From Fredericiella sp038205395 (GTDB taxonomy: Bacteria; Chloroflexota; Anaerolineae; Caldilineales; Caldilineaceae), in the NCBI GenBank assembly GCA_038205395.1, contig JBBRBX010000008.1:1-64000 (forward strand): DNA of 64,000 nt. The letters run 5' to 3'. The notes under the pieces were generated by a model, which searched no databases, was not told the DNA's origin, and worked only from the letters and a program-made list of their open reading frames with translations. The translations under genes were made by a program, and so were the position numbers. Shown here one piece after another: positions 27,976-39,141 of the stretch (the first letter of the stretch is position 1; every line of letters begins with the position of its first letter).

Positions 27976-29046
27976 TCAGTCGCGCAGCATGGGCAGATAA
28001 AGTCTGTGCCCTGCCGCCGGTTCTTCCACCACATCCAGCGCGGTCGGGTCTTCCCAGGTCACTGCCGCTACCGCTTCCACGTTTTCCGTTTCCGAGGCGT
28101 TGCTGCCGAAAGGCTGGTCGCTGGTGGGGTTTGCCTCGCTAATGTATACACCTACAAACGGCACTGTCACGACAGCAGTGGCCGTGATCGTGGCTGTGCC
28201 TGCCTTTGTACTGGAGAGGATGAAGGCGCTTTCGCCGTTGGCGTCGGTGACGCCGCTCGTCTTGTCCAGTGTTCCAAAGGTCGACGCGACGGTGACGGTG
28301 ATTCCTGCCAACGGCTTGCCCCCCTTTGTCAGCGAAAGAGTGAAATCATGCTGCGGTGCGCCGGGCAGGATGCGCAAGGTGTCGGTGGGCGTCACCGTCA
28401 GGGTGATGGCGCCGGGTAGAAAGAGCGGCGGCGGGTTGTTCGGGTCGATGGCCTGTTCGACTTCAGCGACCAGCGCATCGTAGGCGGCGATGACCGCAGC
28501 GTCAGTCGCTGCATCGCCGGTGGTGGCGTCCGGCACACGAAGAACGCCGTTGTTGGTGAAATGCCACACGGCCGCCTGGCGCGCCGCCTGCGTGATATTG
28601 TTGGTTACATCCGGCGGATAGTTTGTGATCAAATAGATCAGGCGTGGATCGTCCGCCAGGCTGGAATCGCAGAAGGTGGCGTTGTCGGGGATCGGTTTCA
28701 GGATGTCGAGGCAGAAGTTGTCGATTTTGGCGGCAGTTTCGGTGACGGTAATCTGGTGCACCGGTGTTCTCTCCTGCAGCAGTCCGTTGTTGACTGTAAT
28801 GAAAATGGTGATCGTGCCGCCGGCAGGGTCAACGGGCAGTTGCGTCCCGCTCCCCAGGCAGGCGTTGATGTTGGCCGGCTCCTCCTGCTGCACTGTTGTC
28901 CACGGCTTGGGTGTTGCTTGCGCGGATTGGTAGCTGCCTGCCCCCAGCAGCGCCGCCAGCAGCGCCGCCATCACCACTATGCGCCGGCAACTCCTTTCAT
29001 TTCTATTGATTGACATACTGAGTGAACGCCAAACCAAAGATTGCAT
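27976..29046 (-). CDS. Secreted thioester-domain (TQXA/TED-like) protein with Ig-like domain and LYLP tail
   Basis: A 356-residue exported protein (signal RRIVVMAALLAALLGAGSYQ). Residues 60-170 resemble a thioester domain: Cys112 in DNFCLDI, LIYLITNYPP, then Gln157 in QAARQAAVWHFTNNG. In known domains Cys and Gln form an internal thioester used for covalent attachment. A Big_1-like Ig domain follows (about 225-295), with GKPLAGITVTVASTFGTL and TDANGESAF. The C-terminus is HRLYLPMLRD. No LPXTG sorting motif is present. The start at 29046 has TTAGGAG upstream. It is a paralogue of the protein encoded by the next gene. Confidence 0.78.
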   Translation of the reverse strand: MQSLVWRSLSMSINRNERSCRRIVVMAALLAALLGAGSYQSAQATPKPWTTVQQEEPANINACLGSGTQLPVDPAGGTITIFITVNNGLLQERTPVHQITVTETAAKIDNFCLDILKPIPDNATFCDSSLADDPRLIYLITNYPPDVTNNITQAARQAAVWHFTNNGVLRVPDATTGDAATDAAVIAAYDALVAEVEQAIDPNNPPPLFLPGAITLTVTPTDTLRILPGAPQHDFTLSLTKGGKPLAGITVTVASTFGTLDKTSGVTDANGESAFILSSTKAGTATITATAVVTVPFVGVYISEANPTSDQPFGSNASETENVEAVAAVTWEDPTALDVVEEPAAGHRLYLPMLRD

Positions 29047-29165
29047 CGATGATCTCCTAAATGTACAGCGTTGAATGGGTTGGATACAACATGAAACGTG
29101 CCGCATCCGGGGAATGTAATGCGGCACGCGTCACTGCGGGTGCAAGGGGGTAAGGGTGGAACAGC

Positions 29166-29195
29166 GTGCTGCGACAGTCAAAGCTGTCGCAGCAC
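29166..29195 (-). terminator. Hairpin after the second thioester-domain gene
   Basis: GTGCTGCGACAG (29166-29177) and CTGTCGCAGCAC (29184-29195) form a 12-bp stem 18 bases after the stop at 29213. No T run follows, so it may be an mRNA-stabilising or weak terminator hairpin before the paralogue. A second hairpin (29097-29106 with 29119-29128) lies 50 bases before the paralogue's start. Confidence 0.45.
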
Positions 29196-29212
29196 GGCCG
29201 GTTCCGCTAAGA

Positions 29213-30898
29213 CTAACGGTTGAGCAGCGGCAGGAACAGCCTTTGCGTTTGACCTTCGGGTTCAGCCGTCGGATCCAGTCCGGTTCCGGTCAGATCCGTG
29301 TTGTATTTGAGGCAAACCACATTATCGCCTGCGCGAACGGTCAGAGAGATGGTGGAATTGGGTATTGCCTCCCCCACCGGTTCGCCGTTGACGGTGCAGG
29401 CAAAATCGCCCTGCACAAACGGCGTGTCCGGCTCATCCTCGCTGATGACATAGGTCTGGCCAGGGGTCAGATTGTCCCAGAATACGGTCGGTGATTCCTT
29501 GGTGGCGACCTGCGCGCTGCCGCCATCCAGCCGGAAAACAAATGCCCAGGTTTCCTCTTTCGTCTCCGTGACAATTTTCGTCAGCGTGATACGAGCCGGC
29601 GGCGGTATGAGGGTCGCCGTTGCGGTCGGTGTGGGTGTAATCGGCGTCGCCGTGGGCGTCGCCGTTTCGGTGGGCGTGACCAGAGTTGGCGTCGCCGTCG
29701 GTGTGTTGGTCGGCGTCGGCGTAACCAGGGTTGGTGTGGCCGTCGGTGTGTTGGTCGGCGTCGGCGTGACCAGGGTCGGTGTAGCTGTCGGTGTGTTGGT
29801 AGGTGTCGGCGTGACCAGGGTCGGTGTAGCTGTCGGTGTGTTGGTTGGCGTCGGCGTGACCAGTGTTGGTGTGGCCGTCGGTGTGTTGGTAGGTGTGTTG
29901 GTCGGTGTGTTGGTCGGTGTAGCCGTTGGTGTGTTCGTCGGTGTCGGCGTGACAGTCGGGGGCAACCACTGCTTGCCGGCGGTGGCGGTCAATTTTACGA
30001 TCTCGCTGGAGGGAACGCCAAACGGCTGCGCTGCCACAGGGGCCTCGCGCACAACATATTGTAACGCTTTGGGCACCGTCACCGTAGTCGAGGCGGTAAT
30101 GGCGGCTGTGCCTGCCGTCGTGCTGCTGATGACGAACGCCGCTTCGCCATTGGCGTTGGTCGTCCCCGTCGTCTGATTCAATGTACCGAAGCTGGCGCTG
30201 ACCTGCACGGTGAAACCGGCCAGGGGCACACCGCCCTTGGTCAGCTTGACGGTGAATGGGTGTGCGCTCTGCGCCGGCAACTGGTTGACTGCGGTCGCTG
30301 GGCTGATGGTCAGCGCCAGCGGGCCGGGGTTAAAGATCGCCGGCGGATTATTGGGGTCGATAGTGTTGACATCCGCTAAGATTGCGTTGTACAAAGCCAG
30401 CACCTGTGCATCGATGGCCGCATTGCTGGTTGTCGAGTTGGCCGTATCTAGGACAGCGCCATTGGTGAAATGCCAGACCGCCGCCTGGCGCGCCGCCTGG
30501 ACAACGTTGTTGGTGGCGTCGGGAGGATACTTGGCGATCAGATAGGCAAGGCGCACGTCGCTTACTTCCGCCAGAAGACAGACATCAATGCCCGATAGGC
30601 GAGGCTCGGCGGCGTCAATGCAGTAGCCGTCCACCACTCTGCCGTCGGGAAAGGTAATGCGCTGGATGGAAGTGGGCAGGCTCTCAAAGATGATGCCATT
30701 GCCCATGCGCACCTGGATTGCCCCTCCCGCCGGGTCGATGTTTACGGCCAGGCCAGGATCATTACAGGGCGCCTGTGGCTGCGCGGGCGGCGCAGCATAG
30801 GTGACTTGTGTGGACAAAACGGCTGCCAGCAGCGCCAACAGCAGCGCGGCCGCAATTTGCGACGCCTTCTTTGACATACGACTGAGCACTTGTACCAT
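29213..30898 (-). CDS. Secreted thioester-domain (TQXA/TED-like) protein with Thr/Pro stalk and LFLP tail
   Basis: A 561-residue exported protein (signal ASQIAAALLLALLAAVLSTQ). The thioester-like domain at about 45-150 has Cys93 in DGYCIDA, LAYLIAKYPP and Gln138 in QAARQAAVWHFTNG. The Cys-Gln spacing (45) is the same as in the paralogue. A Big_1-like domain (about 205-275) follows. A stalk of five 15-residue Thr/Pro/Ala repeats comes next, then a beta domain (ITLTKIVTETKEETWAFVF) resembling SpaA/prealbumin-type pilin repeats. The end is QRLFLPLLNR. GGGAGG lies eight bases before the ATG. Confidence 0.78.
   Translation of the reverse strand: MVQVLSRMSKKASQIAAALLLALLAAVLSTQVTYAAPPAQPQAPCNDPGLAVNIDPAGGAIQVRMGNGIIFESLPTSIQRITFPDGRVVDGYCIDAAEPRLSGIDVCLLAEVSDVRLAYLIAKYPPDATNNVVQAARQAAVWHFTNGAVLDTANSTTSNAAIDAQVLALYNAILADVNTIDPNNPPAIFNPGPLALTISPATAVNQLPAQSAHPFTVKLTKGGVPLAGFTVQVSASFGTLNQTTGTTNANGEAAFVISSTTAGTAAITASTTVTVPKALQYVVREAPVAAQPFGVPSSEIVKLTATAGKQWLPPTVTPTPTNTPTATPTNTPTNTPTNTPTATPTLVTPTPTNTPTATPTLVTPTPTNTPTATPTLVTPTPTNTPTATPTLVTPTPTNTPTATPTLVTPTETATPTATPITPTPTATATLIPPPARITLTKIVTETKEETWAFVFRLDGGSAQVATKESPTVFWDNLTPGQTYVISEDEPDTPFVQGDFACTVNGEPVGEAIPNSTISLTVRAGDNVVCLKYNTDLTGTGLDPTAEPEGQTQRLFLPLLNR
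29678..29902 (-). repeat. 45-bp minisatellite encoding the Thr/Pro stalk
   Basis: Five in-frame units repeat with an exact 45-base period; the GACCAG-type landmark occurs at 29678, 29723, 29768, 29813 and 29858. Each unit encodes a 15-residue Thr-Pro-Thr-Asn-Thr-Pro type segment ending in Leu-Val. Flanking sequence is a degenerate continuation. Confidence 0.9.
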
Positions 30899-30966
30899 TA
30901 TTGTTTCCTCCCAATATCCATTTTCGTCAACAGGTTGCGCGCGGGGGATATGCTCAGCGAATCGTC

Positions 30967-30995
30967 ATAGTATCACACGCGCATTGCTTGGTAAA
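30967..30995 (-). promoter_or_regulatory. Promoter for the thioester-domain gene pair
   Basis: On the minus strand TTTACC (30990-30995) and TACTAT (30967-30972) are 17 bases apart, 69 bases before the ATG at 30898. Confidence 0.5.
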
Positions 30996-31015
30996 TTCAC
31001 TTTAATTTGTACTGT

Positions 31016-31044
31016 TTGTGCAGTTTTATAGAGTTTTGTATAAC
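31016..31044 (+). promoter_or_regulatory. Promoter for aconitase gene
   Basis: TTGTGC (31016-31021), 17 bases, TATAAC (31039-31044) in an AT-rich stretch 160 bases before acnA. The 306-base gap 30899-31204 is thus a divergent control region; nothing else was seen in it. Confidence 0.5.
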
Positions 31045-31204
31045 TGTCTATATTCTACAGGAATAATGGCAAGTAATGGCTTACATATTCCTTTCAGCTT
31101 TGGCGGCAATTGCCCGCTAGTGCTGCGATATTTGGGCTTTCGTCCGTCACCCCTGGTATATTGAGGACAACAAACTGCGCATTGAACAGGAAAGGATACC
31201 CGCC

Positions 31205-33928
<2,724 letters not shown>

Positions 33929-33945
33929 ACTAATTGGGTGCTGAC

Positions 33946-35754
33946 ATGAATCAATTTCAATTATCCGGCTGGGACCTCTCAGCGCTGCTGCCCAGCGCAG
34001 ATAGCGGGCAGGTGGACCAGGGACAGGTGGAGCAGCGGCTGAACCAGCTTGAACAGGATGTGGCCGCCTTCGAAGGCTGGCGTGCACGCTTAGCCGGCGG
34101 CGATCCTGGCGGCGATCTGACTGTCGCCGATCTACACACGCTTGTGGCGCAATACGAGTCGATCACGGCGCAAGCCTATGTTTTGGGCGCCTACGGCAGC
34201 CTCTGGTTCTCCGCCGACACGCAGTCGTCCGCCGCCATCACCTATCAGAACCGCATGCAGCAGGCATTGACGGCAATCCAGAATCGTCTGCTCTTTTTTG
34301 ACCTGTGGTGGAAGGCGCTGGATGACGACGCCGCGGCCGCGTTGCTGCCGGATGCCGATTCCGCTCCCGACTATCGTTTTTATCTGGAAGATCTGCGCCG
34401 CACCAAGCCCTACACGCTGGACGAGAAATCCGAGCAGTTGATCAATCTCAAAGATGCGGACGGGATGTCGGCGCTGATCACTCTCTACACCATGCTGACC
34501 AGCCGGCTGGAGTTTGTGTTGACGGTGGACGGCGAGAAGCAGACGCTGACGCGCGATGCGTTGATGGCCAATGTCTACTCACCCGACCCCGATCGGCGGG
34601 CAGCGGCCTATCAGGAACTCTATCGAGTCTACGCCCAGGAGGCTCCCATCCTGGCGCAGATTTACGCCAATCGGGTGCGCGACTGGTACAACGAGCAGGT
34701 GACGGTGCGCGGCTATCAGTCGCCCATCACCGTGCGCAACGTCGCCAACGACATTCCCGACGACGCCGTGGCAGCGCTGCTGGCTGTCTGCCGGCGCAAT
34801 GCGGATGTCTTTCAGCGCTATTTCAAACGCAAAGCGAAGTGGCTGGGGCTGGAAAAGCTGCGCCGCTACGACATCTATGCACCGCTGGCGGCTTCGGACT
34901 CCACCGTCGAGTACAGCGAGGCGGTGGAGATGGTGCTCGACACCTTTGGCCGGTTTGACCCGCAGGTGGCGGCGCAGGCGCGGCGCGTCTTTGACCAGAA
35001 CCACATCGACAGCGAGGTGCGCAAGGGCAAACGCGGCGGCGCCTTCTGCGCCACAGTGCTGCCGGCGCAGACGCCCTGGGTGCTGGTCAACTATACGGGC
35101 AAAGTACGCGATGTGGCCACCATCGCCCACGAACTGGGCCACGCCATCCACAGCATGGCGGCGGAGAAGCATTCGCTGCTCACCCAGCACCCATCGCTGC
35201 CGCTGGCCGAGACGGCTTCGGTCTTTGCCGAGATGCTGCTGACCGAGCGCTTGCTGGCCGAGCAGCCGGACCCGCTGGTGCGGCGCGAACTGCTGGCCGC
35301 TTCTCTGGACGATATGTACGCCACTGTTCTGCGCCAGGCCTATTTCGTCATCTTTGAGCAAGAGGCGCACGCTGCCGTGCTCAACAACGCCACGCCCGAA
35401 GAGATCAACGCGCTCTATCGCAAGCTGCTGGATGAGCAGTTTGGCGACAGCGTCGAGGTGGGGGAAGAGTTCCAGCACGAATGGGTGAGCATCCCGCACA
35501 TCTACAACACGCCTTTTTATTGCTACGCCTACAGCTTCGGCCAACTGCTGGTGTTGGCGCTGTACCGCCGTTATCAGCAGGAGGGCGACGCCTTTAAGCC
35601 CGGCTATCTCAAGCTGCTGGCCTATGGCGGCTCGGCCCATCCTGTGGATGTTCTGGCCGAAGCTAATGTGGACCCGGCGGACCCGGCTTTCTGGCAGGGT
35701 GGCTTTGATGTGATCCGCGACATGATCGACGAATTAGAGGCGATTGAGGCCTGA
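33946..35754 (+). CDS. pepF: Oligoendopeptidase F (M3 family metallopeptidase)
   Basis: A 602-residue cytoplasmic zinc peptidase of family M3B that cleaves short peptides. The zinc motif HELGH (first His near residue 395) lies in DVATIAHELGHAIHSMAA, and the third ligand region (LAETASVFAEMLLTE) is present. The ATG at 33946 is chosen over a TTG at 33934. The ribosome site is weak. The stop codon abuts the ATG of the ROK kinase gene, indicating coupled translation. Confidence 0.93.
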   Translation: MNQFQLSGWDLSALLPSADSGQVDQGQVEQRLNQLEQDVAAFEGWRARLAGGDPGGDLTVADLHTLVAQYESITAQAYVLGAYGSLWFSADTQSSAAITYQNRMQQALTAIQNRLLFFDLWWKALDDDAAAALLPDADSAPDYRFYLEDLRRTKPYTLDEKSEQLINLKDADGMSALITLYTMLTSRLEFVLTVDGEKQTLTRDALMANVYSPDPDRRAAAYQELYRVYAQEAPILAQIYANRVRDWYNEQVTVRGYQSPITVRNVANDIPDDAVAALLAVCRRNADVFQRYFKRKAKWLGLEKLRRYDIYAPLAASDSTVEYSEAVEMVLDTFGRFDPQVAAQARRVFDQNHIDSEVRKGKRGGAFCATVLPAQTPWVLVNYTGKVRDVATIAHELGHAIHSMAAEKHSLLTQHPSLPLAETASVFAEMLLTERLLAEQPDPLVRRELLAASLDDMYATVLRQAYFVIFEQEAHAAVLNNATPEEINALYRKLLDEQFGDSVEVGEEFQHEWVSIPHIYNTPFYCYAYSFGQLLVLALYRRYQQEGDAFKPGYLKLLAYGGSAHPVDVLAEANVDPADPAFWQGGFDVIRDMIDELEAIEA

Positions 35755-36720
35755 ATGGCCGCACCTGTCTATCTGGTCGGCGTCGATGTCGGCGGCACGA
35801 CCGTCAGCACCCAGCTTGTGGATGAGCGGCTGCGGCCTATCCATGCGACGACTGTAGCCACCGACACCAGCAGCCCGGACGCGACCCTGGAAAGCATTGC
35901 TTTGGGGATCGAGCAGACGATCCGAGAGGCCGCCCCCGCCGGAACTCTAGGCGCGATTGGGTTGGGCGTGCCGGGTCAGGTGGATGCGGCCAACGGCGTC
36001 TCACGCATGGCGGTCAATCTGTACTGGTATGATTATCCGGTGGCGGCGCGCCTGCAGGCGAAATTCGGCGCACCGGTGCGGCTGGAAAATGACGTGCGGG
36101 CGGCGGCGCTGGGCGTCTACCAGTTTGACAACCCGGCGCAGCATCAGGATTTGGTCTACGTCAGCATCGGCACGGGTGTGGCGGCAGGTGTCGTGCTGGG
36201 GGGGCGGCTTGTGCGCGGGCGCAATGGGCTGGCGGGTGAAATCGGCCATTTTATTGTCGAGCCGGATGGCCCTCTCTGCAACTGTGGCGTGCATGGCTGT
36301 CTGGAAACGCTCGTCTCCGCTACGGCCGTGATCCGGCTGGCGCGTGCGGCAGTTGCCGCCGGAGAAGAGAGCACGCTGGCGGATTGCCGCCCGCTCACCG
36401 CCAAGTCGGTCTATGACGCCGCCGCTGCGGGCGACCCGGTGGCCCAGCGCATTACGGCCGGCGTGGGTGCAAGGTTGGGCATTGCCCTGCGCAATGTGGT
36501 CATGGCCTACGACCCTGAATGTATTGTGCTGGGCGGGGGCGTCACCCAAGCCGGGGAGCGCTATCTGCAGCCGATCCTGGCGGAGTGGGAACGGCAGCGC
36601 GCAAGCTCTGCCCTGGCGCGCGCCATGCTCACAGCGGCCAAACTGCGCATTGCCGACCCCACGCGCAACATGGGTGCCTGGGGTGCAGTCGCTCTGGCCG
36701 CGCGCACGCTGCGCGCGTAA
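35755..36720 (+). CDS. ROK-family sugar kinase (glucokinase / N-acetylhexosamine kinase-like)
   Basis: A 321-residue ROK protein without an N-terminal helix-turn-helix, hence a kinase rather than a repressor. The ATP loop is VDVGGTTVSTQLVDE near residue 8. The ROK zinc signature is intact in GHFIVEPDGP followed by LCNCGVHGCLET. It would phosphorylate glucose, N-acetylglucosamine or a relative. Its position directly upstream of nagA favours an amino sugar. The ATG follows the pepF stop without a gap, with GAGG as ribosome site. Confidence 0.88.
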   Translation: MAAPVYLVGVDVGGTTVSTQLVDERLRPIHATTVATDTSSPDATLESIALGIEQTIREAAPAGTLGAIGLGVPGQVDAANGVSRMAVNLYWYDYPVAARLQAKFGAPVRLENDVRAAALGVYQFDNPAQHQDLVYVSIGTGVAAGVVLGGRLVRGRNGLAGEIGHFIVEPDGPLCNCGVHGCLETLVSATAVIRLARAAVAAGEESTLADCRPLTAKSVYDAAAAGDPVAQRITAGVGARLGIALRNVVMAYDPECIVLGGGVTQAGERYLQPILAEWERQRASSALARAMLTAAKLRIADPTRNMGAWGAVALAARTLRA

Positions 36721-36770
36721 TTTCAGCCTGTACTTCAGCCTGCCTGCCGCAGCCAAGAGGGGAACACCAG

Positions 36771-37934
36771 ATGCTCTACATTCACAACGCCACCCTTTAC
36801 ACGCCTGACGAGACGATTGAACAGGGCGCAGTGCTAATCGACGGGCAGCGCATCGCCGCCTGCGGGCGCCGCGCCGACGTGGAGCGATCTGCCGGCGCCG
36901 GGCTGCAAGAGGCGGAGAGGCTGGATGCCGGGGGTGCGCTGCTGGCGCCCGGTTTTATCGACCTGCAAATCAACGGCGCGTTCGGCGACGACTTCACGGT
37001 GGCGCCCGACACCATCTGGCGCGTGGCGGCGGGGCTGCCGCGCTGGGGGGTGACGGCCTTTTTGCCCACCATCATCACGGCGCCGCTCTCGCAGGTTGGC
37101 CAGGCGCAGGAGGTGCTGGCGGGGGGGCCGCCCGCCGGCTGGAGCGGCAGTATTCCGCTGGGGCTGCACTGCGAGGGGCCGTTTCTCAATCCGCACAAAA
37201 AAGGCGCGCACAACCCGGAGCATTTGTGCCTGCCCACATTGGCGGCGGTGGCGGACTGGTCGCCGGCGCAGCATGTGCGGCTGGTGACGCTGGCCCCCGA
37301 ACTGCCCGGTGCGCTGCCGGTGATTGCGGCGCTGGCGGCGCGCGGGGTGCTGGTCAGCAGCGGCCACTCGCTGGCGACTTATGCGGAGGCGCAGGCGGCC
37401 TTTGCGGCGGGCGCCCGCTACGGCACCCATCTTTTCAACGCCATGCCCACGCTCGAACACCGCGAGCCGGGGCTGCCGGGTGCGCTGCTGACGACGGCGG
37501 GGCAGACCATCGGCATCATCCCCGACGGTGTGCACACACATCCGGCGATTGTGGCGCTGGCCTGGCGGCTGAAGGGGGCGCGGGGGCTGACCGTCGTGAC
37601 GGATGCGATGGCGGCGCTGGGCATGGGCGCCGGTCTCTATCTCCTGGGCGACCAGGAAGTCACCGTCAGCGAGCGCGACGCCCGTCTGCCTTCCGGTACG
37701 CTGGCGGGCAGCATCCTCAGCATGGATGAGGCTTTGCGCCGCCTGATCGAGTACACCGGCTGCACCCGCAACGAGGCGCTGGCGACCATGACCAGCACAC
37801 CGGCGGATCTGCTGGGACTGGGCGCCGAGCGCGGGCGCATCCGGCCGGGAGCTTACGCCGATCTCGTCATGCTGACGCCGGAGCTGCAGGTGGCAATGAC
37901 ATGGGTGGAAGGCGAGATCGTTTATCGCACATGA
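36771..37934 (+). CDS. nagA: N-acetylglucosamine-6-phosphate deacetylase
   Basis: A 387-residue amidohydrolase of normal NagA length. It removes acetate from N-acetylglucosamine-6-phosphate. Visible motifs are LDAGGALLAPGFIDLQINGA, the metal glutamate in LHCEGPFLNP, VLVSSGHSLA, RYGTHLFNAM, DGVHTHPAIV and the catalytic aspartate in TVVTDAMAALG. The ATG at 36771 is preferred over the longer open frame from 36519, which overlaps the kinase gene. AGAGGGG precedes it. It forms an amino-sugar unit with the kinase and the downstream SIS protein. Confidence 0.94.
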   Translation: MLYIHNATLYTPDETIEQGAVLIDGQRIAACGRRADVERSAGAGLQEAERLDAGGALLAPGFIDLQINGAFGDDFTVAPDTIWRVAAGLPRWGVTAFLPTIITAPLSQVGQAQEVLAGGPPAGWSGSIPLGLHCEGPFLNPHKKGAHNPEHLCLPTLAAVADWSPAQHVRLVTLAPELPGALPVIAALAARGVLVSSGHSLATYAEAQAAFAAGARYGTHLFNAMPTLEHREPGLPGALLTTAGQTIGIIPDGVHTHPAIVALAWRLKGARGLTVVTDAMAALGMGAGLYLLGDQEVTVSERDARLPSGTLAGSILSMDEALRRLIEYTGCTRNEALATMTSTPADLLGLGAERGRIRPGAYADLVMLTPELQVAMTWVEGEIVYRT

Positions 37935-37985
37935 CGCAAAGCGCGTTGTGCGCTATAATGCGGCCAACCACCACCCGTTTTAGCC

Positions 37986-38015
37986 AAGTCAAATTAAGTC
38001 AAGCTAAGTCAGCTA
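37986..38015 (+). repeat. Three AAGTC direct repeats with 10-base period before the SIS gene
   Basis: AAGTC occurs at 37986, 37996 and 38006 (10-base spacing) within CAAGTCAAATTAAGTCAAGC and the following bases. The copies are helically phased in the 114-base gap between nagA and the SIS gene. A TATAAT at 37954-37959 lies just upstream but lacks a good -35. It could be a regulator site or simple slippage. Confidence 0.4.
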
Positions 38016-38048
38016 AGATAGTATAGGATAAGGGAGCGGAGGAACAGC

Positions 38049-39098
38049 ATGTTGCTCGAACAATCCCATCTCTACCAAGAGATCTATGAGCAGCCGGCCG
38101 TATTGGCCCAGTTGATCCGGCGTGAGCATCAGGTCATCAAGCGTCTGGCCGCCGCCATCCAAGCCCGCCAGGTGGACTATGTCGTCATCGCCGCGCGCGG
38201 CACGAGCGACAACGCCGGCCGCTACGCCCAATATCTGTTTGGCGCGGTCAACCAGTTGGTCGTTGCGCTGGCTACGCCCAGCCTGTTCTCGATCTACAAG
38301 CAGCCGCCGCGCTTCGGCAACGCGCTCGTCATCGGCATCAGCCAGAGCGGCAAAAGCCCGGACATTGTGTCGGTGCTGGCCGAAGCCCGCCGCCAGGGCG
38401 CATTGACGGCGGCGATCACCAACTTCCCCGATTCCGACCTGGGTCGCCAGACGGAACATGTGATCACCCTGCACGCCGGTGAGGAGAAATCCATCGCCGC
38501 CACCAAGACCTACACGGCTTCGCTGGGCGCCATTGCCGCCCTCAGCGCCGAACTGGCGCAGCAGACGGCCATGCAAGAGGCGCTGGAAGCCATGCCCGAC
38601 GCAGTTGCGGCGACATTCAAGCTGTCGGATGAGATCGGGCAGATTGTGGAGCGCTACCGCTACATGAATGAATGTGTGGTGCTGGGCCGCGGCTTCAACT
38701 ATGCGACGGCCTTTGAACTGGCGCTCAAGCTGAAGGAACTGACCTATACCATCGCTGAGCCTTACAGCAGCGCCGATTTTATGCACGGCCCGCTAGCGTT
38801 GATCGAGCACGGCTTCCCGGCCATCGTCATCGCCCCTTCCGGCGTGGTGCTGCCCGAAATGCAGGAATTTATCCAGACCCTTCAGCAGCGCGAGGCGGAA
38901 ATCATTGCCGTCAGCGACGACCCGGCTACGCTGCGGATGGCGCGTGTGCCGCTGGAACTGCCGCATGGCGTCCCCGAATGGCTTTCGCCCATCGTGTCGA
39001 TTGTACCCGGCCAATTGTTTGCGCTGCATCTGGCCAAGGTGCGCGACTTTGACCCAGACCACCCGCGCGGGCTGCGCAAGGTGACGGAGACGCGGTAG
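38049..39098 (+). CDS. SIS-domain protein, GlmS isomerase-like / glucosamine-6-phosphate deaminase-like
   Basis: A 349-residue double-SIS protein equivalent to the isomerase half of GlmS, without the glutaminase domain. Motifs are VIAARGTSDNAGRYAQYLFG, VIGISQSGKSPDIVSVLAEA, EKSIAATKTYTASL, VLGRGFNYATAFELALKLKE and EPYSSADFMHGPLALIE. Such stand-alone proteins act as NagB-II deaminases or related sugar-phosphate isomerases. Next to nagA, deamination of glucosamine-6-phosphate is the likely role, completing conversion to fructose-6-phosphate. GCGGAGG precedes the ATG. Confidence 0.87.
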   Translation: MLLEQSHLYQEIYEQPAVLAQLIRREHQVIKRLAAAIQARQVDYVVIAARGTSDNAGRYAQYLFGAVNQLVVALATPSLFSIYKQPPRFGNALVIGISQSGKSPDIVSVLAEARRQGALTAAITNFPDSDLGRQTEHVITLHAGEEKSIAATKTYTASLGAIAALSAELAQQTAMQEALEAMPDAVAATFKLSDEIGQIVERYRYMNECVVLGRGFNYATAFELALKLKELTYTIAEPYSSADFMHGPLALIEHGFPAIVIAPSGVVLPEMQEFIQTLQQREAEIIAVSDDPATLRMARVPLELPHGVPEWLSPIVSIVPGQLFALHLAKVRDFDPDHPRGLRKVTETR

Positions 39099-39111
39099 GG
39101 GAGGAGAGATC

Positions 39112-39133
39112 AACGCAGAGGCGCCTCTGCGTT
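39112..39133. terminator. Palindromic terminator between convergent genes (dispersed repeat)
   Basis: AACGCAGAGGC/GCCTCTGCGTT is a 22-base perfect palindrome placed 14 bases after the SIS stop and 9 bases after the aldolase stop. It shares its sequence, including the flanking TTAAAATC, with the hairpin at 14163-14203. Confidence 0.6.
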
Positions 39134-39141
39134 AAAATCAT

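Noticed and set aside
29620..29955. Regular repeats that might be a CRISPR array
   Set aside because: The 45-base units are contiguous, in frame and encode Thr/Pro repeats; there are no unique spacers and no cas genes.
36519..36770. N-terminal extension of NagA
   Set aside because: It overlaps the ROK kinase gene in another frame; NagA homology and a ribosome site start at 36771.
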